Assembly (NCBI RefSeq): GCF_002192255.1
Contig: NZ_CP021768.1
Span: 2,746,001 to 2,810,000, forward strand
Direction: 5' to 3'
DNA: 64,000 nucleotides
Source: Stenotrophomonas sp. WZN-1
GTDB taxonomy: Bacteria > Pseudomonadota > Gammaproteobacteria > Xanthomonadales > Xanthomonadaceae
The notes under the pieces are model-generated. The model worked only from the letters and a program-made list of their open reading frames with translations, was not told the DNA's origin and did no database searches. Positions 53,324 through 61,066 of the stretch are shown here, in pieces (within the stretch, counting starts at the first letter, position 1; every line of letters begins with the position of its first letter). The position numbers were made by a program, and so were the translations under genes.

Positions 53324-53373
53324 ACAGTCGTCATAGATTAGCGTAACTGGCGATTCTATAACAGTCGTCATAG
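53324..53373. promoter_or_regulatory. Direct repeats, probable TetR operator
   Basis: ACAGTCGTCATAG occurs exactly twice, at 53324-53336 and 53361-53373, 37 bp apart, in the 70-bp gap between the divergent TetR and thioesterase genes. The second copy lies within CTATAACAGTCGTCATAG, which has partial dyad symmetry and ends 2 bp before the thioesterase ATG. Confidence 0.65.
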
Positions 53374-53375
53374 CC

Positions 53376-53921
53376 ATGAATCTCTGGTTCCGCCTGCTCC
53401 ATCTGCTGCTATGCAGCCTGTTCCGGCCGAAGCTGGAGGCCCCGTTCGGGGTCTCGCGGCTGCAGTTCCGGGTGCTGCCCAATGATCTGGACAGCAACCT
53501 GCACATGACCAACGGCCGCTACTGGAACATCTTCGACCTGGGCCGGCTGGACCTGATCCTGCGCATGGGCCTGGGCCGGGTGGCGCTGCGCGAGAAGTGG
53601 GCACCGATCGTCGGTGCCGGCACCATCCAGTTCCGCCGCGAGCTGAAGCCGTTCCAGCGCTTCACCTTGGAGACGCGGCTGGTTGGCTGGGTCGGCTCGC
53701 GCGGCATCATGGAGCAGCGCGTGCTGATCGGTGCCGAGCAGAAGATTGCCACGCGCGCGCTGCTGGTCACCGGCATCTACGACCGTCGCGCGCGGCAGTT
53801 CCTGGGCATGCCGAAGATGATGGAAGCAATCGGCGTGGTCGCCCCGCCGTCGCCGCCGCTCAGTGCGGCCGCCGAAGCGCTGCTGGCCGCCGATGCGGCG
53901 TTGAAGCAGGACGATGCCTGA
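53376..53921 (+). CDS. Hotdog-fold acyl-CoA thioesterase-like protein
   Basis: A 181-residue protein of the 4HBT_2/THEM6-like group: MNLWFRLLHLLLCSLFRPKL (hydrophobic start), FRVLPNDLDSNLHMTNGRYW (hotdog active-site loop with Asp and His-Met-Thr-Asn-Gly), and KWAPIVGAGTIQFRRELKPF. Likely hydrolyses a fatty acyl thioester near the membrane. The divergent TetR gene suggests induction by a fatty-acid or drug-like ligand. Confidence 0.85.
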   Translation: MNLWFRLLHLLLCSLFRPKLEAPFGVSRLQFRVLPNDLDSNLHMTNGRYWNIFDLGRLDLILRMGLGRVALREKWAPIVGAGTIQFRRELKPFQRFTLETRLVGWVGSRGIMEQRVLIGAEQKIATRALLVTGIYDRRARQFLGMPKMMEAIGVVAPPSPPLSAAAEALLAADAALKQDDA

Positions 53922-53924
53922 GCC

Positions 53925-54647
53925 TCAGGGAGCCGCCACCGGCATCGTGGGCTGTTCGCGCGATACGACCTGGGTACGCCCTCCCACGTGCAGCACGTAC
54001 TCGAAGGACTGCCGCATGCGGCTGTACGCGCCACCATCCGGTACACCGTAGTTGGCGCCCACGCTGAGGGTATGCCGTCCCGGCGGCAACGGCTTGATCA
54101 TCACCCAGTACCCATCGGCGGCAGCCAGCCGGGAGTGTTCGTCGTCGGCATCCATGCGGAAGCAGCCTTCGCTGCGGACCCGATGCCTGCGCATGTCGCC
54201 CAACGGCTGGCCGTCCAGCAGCACCACCGCACTGATCAGGTAATCGTTGTTGACCGCTGCCCCGGCCTGCAGCTCCTTGCAGGTCACACGCTCATCCACC
54301 TGGTAGTGCGCCATGTTGATGATCGGCAGCAACAGGTACTTGCCGGCCGGCACCACGCATTCGCGATGTGGCCGGAAACGGCCGTTGGTGCCGGCCAGGT
54401 TCCAGACCGGGCCTTCCTGGCCCAGATCACATACACGGCCATCCGGGTCGAGATAGGGCGCGCCACCCTGGCCATCGGCCCACCGCCACCACCGCGCGGT
54501 CCATTCGGCCAACGAAACGCCGCCCACCGGTTCACGCGTCAGCGGCGAAGGCGCCGCCGTGTCTGCACTGAACGCCGGCACGGCGGTCAACAACAATGCC
54601 ATCGTTGCGCCGCCGCGGCGCAGCCAGCCCTGGATTCCCTTCCGCAT
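53925..54647 (-). CDS. Exported protein, function unknown
   Basis: A 240-residue protein with a signal peptide (RRGGATMALLLTAVPAFSAD, cleavage about residue 28). The mature part has WTARWWRWADGQGGAPYLDP (Trp-rich), three Cys (VCDLGQE, HRECVVP, RVTCKELQ) that may form disulfides, and a beta-sandwich-like end PPGRHTLSVGANYGVPDGGA. I recognise no enzyme motif. An ATG four codons upstream at 54659 is an alternative start. Convergent with the thioesterase, 3 bp apart. Confidence 0.75.
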   Translation of the reverse strand: MRKGIQGWLRRGGATMALLLTAVPAFSADTAAPSPLTREPVGGVSLAEWTARWWRWADGQGGAPYLDPDGRVCDLGQEGPVWNLAGTNGRFRPHRECVVPAGKYLLLPIINMAHYQVDERVTCKELQAGAAVNNDYLISAVVLLDGQPLGDMRRHRVRSEGCFRMDADDEHSRLAAADGYWVMIKPLPPGRHTLSVGANYGVPDGGAYSRMRQSFEYVLHVGGRTQVVSREQPTMPVAAP

Positions 54648-54714
54648 CACCCGCTCCATCGTCCCTGGCGGCCACCCAGCGTGGCCGGCTTCCGCGCCAC
54701 TGTACCGTGACGGA

Positions 54715-55845
54715 CTAGACCTTCGGCATGTTCTTGGTCACGCAATGGATGCCGCCACCGCCGCCGGCAATCGCATCGATATCCACCTGTTCGATCACGC
54801 GGCCCGGATACATGCCTTCCAGCAGTTCACGGCAATAGCCATCGGCTGCATCGTCGCCGAACTGCGGCGCGACCACGGCCCCGTTGATCGGCAGGTAGTT
54901 GATGTAACCCATGGCCAGATCGTCGTTGTCGCGGGTATGCACGTTGTCGCGCCCGTCCAGGGGCGGCGGCAGGGTGTGCACCTGCAGGCGACGGCCATCG
55001 GCATCGGTGGCCCCGCGCAGGATCTGCAGGTGTTCGCGGGTCAGATCGTAGTCGTAGGACTTCGGATCGTTGTCCAGGTTGGCGATCACCACGCCCGGCC
55101 GCACGAAACGCGCATAGAAGTCCACGTGCGCATCGGTGATGTCCCTGCCGGCGATACCGGGCAGCCAGATCACCTTGCGCAGGCCGAGGTGGTGCTTCAG
55201 CTCGGCCTCGATATCAGCACGCGACCAGTCCGGATTGCGATTGTGGTTCACCCAGCAGCTTTCGGTAAGGATGGCGGTGCCGTGGCCATCGACTTCGATG
55301 CCGCCGCCCTCGCCCACCAGATCGCTTTCCAGCAGCGTGGCACCGGTCACCTGTGCCAGCCACGGTGCCACCGCGCCATCGTTGCGCGCGCTCTGCTTGC
55401 CGCCCCAGCCATTGAAGTTGAAGTCGACCAGGCCCAGCCCGCCCTGGCCATCGGTGACGAAGCACCCGCCGTAGTCGCGCACCCAGACGTCATCCAGTGG
55501 CACCTCGAGGAATTCGATGTTGTCGCGGCCGCAGCGGTCCTGCGCCTGCTTCAACTGCGCCGGGCGGCACAGCACGCTGACCGGCTGGTGGCGCGCGATG
55601 GTACGGGCCAGCCGCGCCACGGCGGTGTTCACCGCATCGGCCTGCGCACCCCACACCCGCGGCTGCGCCGCGAAGGCCAGGAACACGCGCTCCTGTGGGC
55701 CGTGCTCGTCCGGCATGCGCCAAGTCCCCGCACCTGGCCCTGCTGCGGATACGCGACCCGGCAGCCCGGCCAGGCCGAGCGCGGCCAGGCCGCCAAGGCC
55801 GGCGGCACCGGCCAGTTGGGTGAGAAAGTGACGACGGTTGGTCAT
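54715..55845 (-). CDS. Agmatine deiminase / peptidylarginine deiminase family protein with Tat-type signal
   Basis: A 376-residue guanidine-modifying enzyme. The fold motifs are RMPDEHGPQERVFLAFAAQP, PLDDVWVRDYGGCFV, GEGGGIEVDGHGTAILTESC and the end GGGGGIHCVTKNMPK with nucleophilic Cys368. The N terminus MTNRRHFLTQLAGAAGLGGL carries a twin-arginine motif (RRHFL) and a hydrophobic stretch to about residue 34, so export is predicted, unlike cytoplasmic AguA. Without aguB nearby, the substrate may be agmatine or a peptidyl-arginine outside the cell. Divergent from a LysR gene. Confidence 0.87.
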   Translation of the reverse strand: MTNRRHFLTQLAGAAGLGGLAALGLAGLPGRVSAAGPGAGTWRMPDEHGPQERVFLAFAAQPRVWGAQADAVNTAVARLARTIARHQPVSVLCRPAQLKQAQDRCGRDNIEFLEVPLDDVWVRDYGGCFVTDGQGGLGLVDFNFNGWGGKQSARNDGAVAPWLAQVTGATLLESDLVGEGGGIEVDGHGTAILTESCWVNHNRNPDWSRADIEAELKHHLGLRKVIWLPGIAGRDITDAHVDFYARFVRPGVVIANLDNDPKSYDYDLTREHLQILRGATDADGRRLQVHTLPPPLDGRDNVHTRDNDDLAMGYINYLPINGAVVAPQFGDDAADGYCRELLEGMYPGRVIEQVDIDAIAGGGGGIHCVTKNMPKV

Positions 55846-55915
55846 GACAGGCTCCATGGCCGATGTGGGATGGGCGCTATGCTGCGCTTGCCCATCCATA
55901 AGAACAAACGATAGA

Positions 55916-55948
55916 TTCAGCCATCAACTGAACAGATTTGCTTATCTG
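55916..55948. promoter_or_regulatory. Two dyads in the LysR/deiminase gap
   Basis: TTCAG-CCATCAA-CTGAA at 55916-55932 and CAGAT-TTGCTT-ATCTG at 55933-55948. The second ends 2 bp before the LysR ATG. They may be the recognition and activation sites of the LysR protein. Confidence 0.5.
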
Positions 55949-55950
55949 AA

Positions 55951-56835
55951 ATGCTCAAGCACTGGCCACCGCTGAACGCCCTGCGGGGTTTCGAGGCTGC
56001 CGCCCGGCTCGGCAGCTTCCACCGTGCGGCCGAGGAACTGCACCTGACCCAGTCGGCCATCAGCCAGCAGATCCGGGGCCTGGAAGCCTCGCTGCAACAA
56101 CCACTGTTCTTCCGGCAGGGCCGCAGCGTCACCCTTACCGACGCCGGCATCGACCTGCTGGAAACCACCCAGTCGCTGCTGCGGCAGCTGGCCAGTGGCA
56201 TCCGCCGGCTCGATCAGTACCGCAAGCCGAATCAACTGATCGTCAACACCAGCCCAGCCTTTGCCCGGCATTGGCTGGTACCGCGCCTGACCAGCTTCCA
56301 CCGCCTGCATCCCGACGCCGACCTGTGGTTGCTGACCAGCGAGGAGGCACCGGATATGACCACGCAGACGCTGGACGTGGCGGTACGCGATGACCTCGAC
56401 TCACAGGCGCAGTGCCAGCATCGCGTGCTGCTGCAGGATCGCCTCTTTCCGGCCTGCCATCCCAAGCTGGTGGCGACGCCCGCGCACGAACGACTGACCC
56501 TGCATGGCGAGCGCGAAATGGACTGGAGCCAGTGGCAGGTGCAGGGCGGCGCCGATGTAGGCCAGCGCCGCGAGGGCATGAATTTCTCCGAACCCGGGCA
56601 GCTGCTGGATGCCGCGTGCCAGGGGCTGGGCATCGCGCTGGTCAGCGAACTGCTGAGCGCGCGTGCGTGCGATCAAGGCCTGCTGCAAGCGCTGGATGAG
56701 GCACGTGTGCGGGGCCCGCGCTGGAGCTGGCTGGTGCATGAGGACAGCGCGGCAGATCCACTGGTGATCAGTTTCTGCGAGTGGCTGTTGGCGAGCCTGC
56801 CCGCCGGACCTACTTCTGCTGCAGCGCGCGCTTGA
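55951..56835 (+). CDS. LysR-family regulator (GcvA/AmpR-like)
   Basis: A 294-residue LTTR: MLKHWPPLNALRGFEAAARL, GSFHRAAEELHLTQSAISQQ, IRGLEASLQQPLFFRQGRSV in the winged helix, and an effector domain with the GcvA-type FARHWLVPRLTSFHRLHPDA. It is divergent from the deiminase gene (105-bp gap with two dyads), its probable target. Its 3' end overlaps the convergent SGNH hydrolase gene by 26 bp. Confidence 0.92.
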   Translation: MLKHWPPLNALRGFEAAARLGSFHRAAEELHLTQSAISQQIRGLEASLQQPLFFRQGRSVTLTDAGIDLLETTQSLLRQLASGIRRLDQYRKPNQLIVNTSPAFARHWLVPRLTSFHRLHPDADLWLLTSEEAPDMTTQTLDVAVRDDLDSQAQCQHRVLLQDRLFPACHPKLVATPAHERLTLHGEREMDWSQWQVQGGADVGQRREGMNFSEPGQLLDAACQGLGIALVSELLSARACDQGLLQALDEARVRGPRWSWLVHEDSAADPLVISFCEWLLASLPAGPTSAAARA

Positions 56836-57598
56836 CCGCCGCCTCGGCCAGTGGCGCCATCACCGCATAGCCCTTCGCCGTGGGATGCACGCCGTCGTCG
56901 GCCAACTGCGGGTCGAGCCCGCCGGCAGCGTTGGCCATCGGCGTGTAGTAGTCCAGATAGACCAGCTGCTGCGCATCGGCATAGCGCTTCAATGCCGTGT
57001 TCAATGCACGCACCTTGGGCGCAGGTGCCGTGCCCGGCAGCCACGGGTAATCGCTGACCGGCAGCACCGATGCCAGCACCACACGGATGCCGTGTGCGCG
57101 GGCCAGGTCCACCATCGCGTGCAGGTTGTCTTCGATCATCGCCTGCGTGGACGGGCCGGTGTTGCCGGCGATGTCGTTGGTGCCGGCCAGGATCACCACC
57201 ACCTGTGGCTTCAGTGCCAGCACGTCCTGCGGGAAACGCACCAGCATCTGCGCCGTCGTCTGGCCACTGATACCGCGGTTGAGCCAGCCCTTGCCCGGGA
57301 AGAAACCGGCACTGCCTTCCCTGCCCCAGCCTTCGGTGATCGAGTCGCCGAAGAAGACCACGCGTGGCTGACCCGGCACCGCCGCAGGCAGTCGCGCGTT
57401 GGCGTCACGATAGCGTTGCAGCTCCGGCCAATCGGCCAGGCGCTGCTGCATGAAACGCACCTCGTCCGGGCGCAGCTGGTCGATGGGCGTCTGCAGCAGC
57501 GGATTGACTGCGACGGCTTCGGCGGCGCCCAGCGGAGAAGCCATCGCGAGGCCCAGCGTCACGACGGTGGCAGTGGCAAGCTCAACAGGTCCACGCAT
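56810..57598 (-). CDS. Exported SGNH/GDSL hydrolase
   Basis: A 262-residue esterase-like enzyme. Signal peptide about 1-26 (TVVTLGLAMASPLGAAEA). Motifs: block I VVFFGDSITEGWGREG (nucleophile Ser in GDSI), block II ISGQTTAQML, block III VVILAGTNDIAGNTG, and block V DGVHPTAKGYAVM (catalytic Asp and His). It probably removes acyl or acetyl groups from carbohydrates or lipids. Its stop lies inside the convergent LysR gene. Confidence 0.88.
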   Translation of the reverse strand: MRGPVELATATVVTLGLAMASPLGAAEAVAVNPLLQTPIDQLRPDEVRFMQQRLADWPELQRYRDANARLPAAVPGQPRVVFFGDSITEGWGREGSAGFFPGKGWLNRGISGQTTAQMLVRFPQDVLALKPQVVVILAGTNDIAGNTGPSTQAMIEDNLHAMVDLARAHGIRVVLASVLPVSDYPWLPGTAPAPKVRALNTALKRYADAQQLVYLDYYTPMANAAGGLDPQLADDGVHPTAKGYAVMAPLAEAAVKRALQQK

Positions 57599-57647
57599 GC
57601 GGATACTCCTGAAATCATCTTCCGCAGTCTAACGCCATGCACTGTGC

Positions 57648-58613
57648 TCAGCGCACAGCTGTACGCGCCGCCACACCCGTGACTTTCGCAGGCATCCACA
57701 TGCCTGGCGTCCAACCACTGGCGGCGAGAATCGCCTTGGGATTGTCCTGCTGGATCAGCGCTCGTACCGCGTCACGCTTGTCCCTGGCCTGCAGGTAATA
57801 GGCCTTGGCGATGCGGTAGCCCACCCAGTACCCCAGGTCGTAAGGTTCCTGCGAGCCCGGCTTGTAGTTGTACAGCCACGGCGACAGATCGGTGCTGTCC
57901 ACATCCAGCGCGAAGGCACTTTCGATATGCACCTCCCGGCCACGGGTCCAGGCGGCATGGCGACCGTTGCCGACGTTGCCGGAAATCAGTTCAGCGATGA
58001 ACTCGGCGATGCCTTCGCCCAGCGAAACACGCAGCACCGTCGCCTGCGGGTCGCCCGGCTCGAAATCGGTCAGGCCGGTCTGCTGGATGTGCACGTACTC
58101 GTGCGAGATCACATGCACGAAGCGGTCCTGCACATTGGGATTCATGAAATCGGCTGCGCACAGCGCTTCCAGGCCGATGATCACGCCGCTCTTGGAGGTC
58201 AGCCCGACCGGCCGGCCACGGCCGACCGCGATGGTCACCGGCGGAAACGCGGCCTGCGGGTAGATCGCCTGCAGATTGGCGAACACCTGTACCAGGCGCT
58301 GCTTCACCGCCGGCAGCTCCGCAAGGCAAGCGCGGCCCTGCGCATACACCTCGGGCTGGCTGGCAATGGCCTGGGCAATACGCTCGGGCGTGACCCGGCG
58401 CGCCTTCGCCAGTTCACCCAGGCCCGTACTGCCTTCGGCCAGGTAACCGGCCAGCTGGGCGACGCTGGGCTTGCCGCCGGTGCTGTCGTAGAGCGCGTAG
58501 AAGCGGCTGGCATCGGTGGTGAGGATCTGCGGCCCGGGCGGGGTACCCGCCTGTGCCACGCCGACCGCCCCGGCACAGGCCAGGGCAAGCAGGCAACGCA
58601 GGAAACTGGACAT
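57648..58613 (-). CDS. Exported metalloprotease-like protein (HExxH)
   Basis: A 321-residue protein with a Sec signal (MSSFLRCLLALACAGAVGVA, cleavage near residue 23). The segment FVHVISHEYVHIQQTG (about 163-178) contains a zincin HEYVH motif, followed by GEGIAEFIAELISG, where a Glu could be the third ligand. This looks like the DUF2268 family of putative Zn proteases. The C terminus (PYDLGYWVGYRIAKAYYLQA) is helical. Function and substrate unknown. Confidence 0.75.
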   Translation of the reverse strand: MSSFLRCLLALACAGAVGVAQAGTPPGPQILTTDASRFYALYDSTGGKPSVAQLAGYLAEGSTGLGELAKARRVTPERIAQAIASQPEVYAQGRACLAELPAVKQRLVQVFANLQAIYPQAAFPPVTIAVGRGRPVGLTSKSGVIIGLEALCAADFMNPNVQDRFVHVISHEYVHIQQTGLTDFEPGDPQATVLRVSLGEGIAEFIAELISGNVGNGRHAAWTRGREVHIESAFALDVDSTDLSPWLYNYKPGSQEPYDLGYWVGYRIAKAYYLQARDKRDAVRALIQQDNPKAILAASGWTPGMWMPAKVTGVAARTAVR

Positions 58614-58751
58614 CGCTCCGTCCTTGGTGGAGTGCATGCGAAGCGCGCAATCTACCACTCCGCCGCGGCCACCGCAGCGGGCACATGCAGGCCCTTCGGA
58701 GCTGTGCCAGACTCACTCAGGCACCGGCCATGGATGATGGAGCACCGCACG

Positions 58752-59735
58752 ATGATGATCGTTCCCGCGTACTGGGCCGAAGCCCGCCTGCAGGCCCGTT
58801 TCCGTGGCCGGCCGGTGGTCGTGCGCCGCTTCGGCTGGTCCGACGAGGGACCTGTCCAAGCCCAGGCCCACGCCGACGCACGTGCCCATGAAGCTCTCAA
58901 CGCCATCATCGCCGGGCAGGTGCTGCCGCGTCGCGAAGTGCGCAGCAACTACGGTGTGGAGGGTGTGCCGATCCGCGAGCAGATCGTACGGCGCGACGGC
59001 GATGTCATCATCACCCGCAACAGCTATGGCGCGCTGTGCCTCAACAGCCCCGACGTGCTGTTCGCCGACATCGACCATGCACAGCTGCCGGCCGGATGCG
59101 TGATACCGGCCATCGTCGCTGCGGTCGTGCTGCTTGCCGGCGCCGTCATCGGCACCCTGCTCTGGCATTGGCTGGTGGGCCTGGTACTGGGCGTGGCAGC
59201 AGTGCTGCTGGTCAACGCGGCACTGCTGAAGCGGCGGAAGCAGCGCCTGGCCGCTGCCGGCGGTGCTGAAGGGCTTGCACTGAAGCGCGTGGACGCCTTC
59301 AGCGAACAGCATCCCGATTGGCACCTGCGCGTCTACCGCACACCGGCGGGGCTGCGGGTGCTGGCGATGCATGCCACGTTCTCACCTGAGGACGAGCAGC
59401 TGCAGGCATTCTTCAAGGCACTGGGCACCGACACCCTGTACGCGCGCATGTGTCGGCTGCAGCATTGCTTCCGTGCGCGACTGACACCGAAGCCGTGGCG
59501 CGTCGGTCTGCGTTATCGCATCAGGCCACCGGTGGCCGCGTGGTCAGCCGAACAGGCCAACAATCCCGATCGACTGGCCTGGATTGCCGAGTACGAAAAA
59601 AAGAGTGCCGGCTTCGCGGCCTGCGCCTATCTGCGCAGCTTCGGCGACACTTCCCGGGTGCATGCCAAGGCGGAGCATGTGCGCGAACTGCACGATCGCC
59701 TGTCGCACGCGCAGGACCGTCTACCGCTGGCGTGA
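58752..59735 (+). CDS. Two-helix membrane protein with large soluble domains, function unknown
   Basis: A 327-residue protein: soluble N-terminal domain (about 1-110: MMIVPAYWAEARLQARFRGR, RFGWSDEGPVQAQAHADARA), two helices (about 117-135 and 138-157), and a long cytoplasmic C-terminal domain (LRVYRTPAGLRVLAMHATFS; CRLQHCFRARLTPKPWRVGL). Alternative ATGs lie at 58734 and 58737. The first domain contains Trp-His rich loops; no family recognised. Confidence 0.72.
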   Translation: MMIVPAYWAEARLQARFRGRPVVVRRFGWSDEGPVQAQAHADARAHEALNAIIAGQVLPRREVRSNYGVEGVPIREQIVRRDGDVIITRNSYGALCLNSPDVLFADIDHAQLPAGCVIPAIVAAVVLLAGAVIGTLLWHWLVGLVLGVAAVLLVNAALLKRRKQRLAAAGGAEGLALKRVDAFSEQHPDWHLRVYRTPAGLRVLAMHATFSPEDEQLQAFFKALGTDTLYARMCRLQHCFRARLTPKPWRVGLRYRIRPPVAAWSAEQANNPDRLAWIAEYEKKSAGFAACAYLRSFGDTSRVHAKAEHVRELHDRLSHAQDRLPLA

Positions 59736-59745
59736 GGGTGGGTGC

Positions 59746-60066
59746 TCAGTCAGCGCCCTGCACGAACGGCTGCCCTGCCAAGGTAGTGCCCAGCCGCACC
59801 GCGATCTGCTGCCCGCCCTTCTCGAAGGTCGTTGCGCACTGCTTTCCGCCCTTCTGGCATCCAACTTCCGGAAAGCCCTCAAGTGACTCGGGAGCGCCCT
59901 GTGCCGGACTCGCCAACCATCCTGCCGCGTCCAGCAGGCGCTTGGCCTTGGCATAGGGCATGCCGGCGACGATGCCCAATTGCGTCAGCTCAGCAGGAAA
60001 CGACTGAGCATATGCCGTTGAAACCAGGGCCAACGACAACGTTGCAGCAAGGAGAATGGCTTTCAT
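59746..60066 (-). CDS. Small exported protein, function unknown
   Basis: A 106-residue protein with a clean signal peptide (MKAILLAATLSLALVSTAYA, cleaved before QSFPAE). The mature part has GMPYAKAKRLLDAAGWLASP, a helix-forming pattern seen in small periplasmic proteins, and two Cys (EVGCQKGGKQCAT) that probably form a disulfide. Convergent with the preceding membrane-protein gene, with a 10-bp gap. Confidence 0.75.
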   Translation of the reverse strand: MKAILLAATLSLALVSTAYAQSFPAELTQLGIVAGMPYAKAKRLLDAAGWLASPAQGAPESLEGFPEVGCQKGGKQCATTFEKGGQQIAVRLGTTLAGQPFVQGAD

Positions 60067-60184
60067 TGCACCGACCTGGAACGAGCGATCAGGTTCAGCC
60101 TAGACCATTTGTGTGGCATGCGAATGTGCCGGTAACACGTCGTTACTGAGTCTCCACAGTTGATTGCAGAGCATCCACGGATGA

Positions 60185-60952
60185 TCAATCTGCCGTTTCC
60201 TTGCGCAGGGTTCCACAACGCAGCGCCTCCAAGGCAAGGTCGCCGCGTAATCTGTTCTGAAACCAAGCGATCTTGAAGCGTTCGCGTGTGGGTTCTCCCG
60301 CAGGTAGCAGCCCCATCAATGCATCGCTCAACGCCGGACGCCACTCTTCCTGAGCACCTTCCAGAACCTGCTGATCGAAGTCCGCCGACGACAGGCGCTT
60401 CCAAGGCAGCATCATCGTGTGCTGGGAGGTGGACACCAAGACGGTATCAGGGTGGCCCAGCCGGGATACGACCACGGTCATGAAGGGATAGTCATCGGTC
60501 CGGAGACCGTTGAAGTGTTCTGCAACGCGCTCCTGCAAGCCCCGCCCGGCCAGAGCTTGTCGTGCCCAGGCCTGCTGCTTGGCAAACGAACATCTGGCCG
60601 GCGGCATGCTGCGCAGCTCCGGATCCAGCTTCAGTATCGCGGGCCGGTCCAGCTGCGAAGTGATCAGATCCACGGTAGCGTCCCTGGTCAACGGTGCTGC
60701 CCGCAGCGCGGCCTCGAACGCTGACAGCGCGCCGAACGGCAGAAGCTCCGGCAAACGCGGCTGGACGTCGGGCGCATCAACCACCTGTACACGGGTGGTC
60801 AAGCCATAGGCATCGCGCCGGATGACCCAGCGCTCAGATACAGAACCCCAACCAGACCAGTCGTACGTCACCTGCACGCTCATCCGGGACTGGACCGCCA
60901 TTGCCACGGGAGAAACCAACAACGTGGCCAGTACCAACATCCATGCCTTCAT
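60185..60952 (-). CDS. Exported protein, function unknown
   Basis: A 255-residue protein with signal peptide MKAWMLVLATLLVSPVAMAV. The N-terminal mature part (SVQVTYDWSGWGSVSERWVI) looks beta-rich, the rest mixed; Cys occurs in ARCSFAKQ and ALRCGTLRK. No motif recognised. It is about 110 bp downstream of the S9 peptidase on the same strand, but a terminator lies between them, so it probably has its own promoter. Confidence 0.72.
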   Translation of the reverse strand: MKAWMLVLATLLVSPVAMAVQSRMSVQVTYDWSGWGSVSERWVIRRDAYGLTTRVQVVDAPDVQPRLPELLPFGALSAFEAALRAAPLTRDATVDLITSQLDRPAILKLDPELRSMPPARCSFAKQQAWARQALAGRGLQERVAEHFNGLRTDDYPFMTVVVSRLGHPDTVLVSTSQHTMMLPWKRLSSADFDQQVLEGAQEEWRPALSDALMGLLPAGEPTRERFKIAWFQNRLRGDLALEALRCGTLRKETAD

Positions 60953-60978
60953 GAGCCTTTCCTATCTCTGTCGAACAG

Positions 60979-61066
60979 CAGCCGAGCATGGCTCGGCTGC
61001 TACAGGATGCAGAAAGGCCGCCCGAAGGCGGCCTTGTGCAAAGCAGTCGAGCACGCTCGACGCTAC
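60979..61066 (-). repeat. Two SMAG elements around a terminator
   Basis: Minus copies 60979-61003 (stem CAGCCGAGC...GCTCGGCTG) and 61045-61066 (stem AGTCGAGC...GCTCGAC with a GTAG head). The head of the second contains the S9 peptidase stop codon (complement of 61063-61065). Confidence 0.8.
61014..61035 (-). terminator. Rho-independent terminator after the S9 peptidase
   Basis: AAGGCCGCC (61014-61022), CGAA loop, GGCGGCCTT (61027-61035). On the minus strand the stem is followed by TTTCT. Confidence 0.8.
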
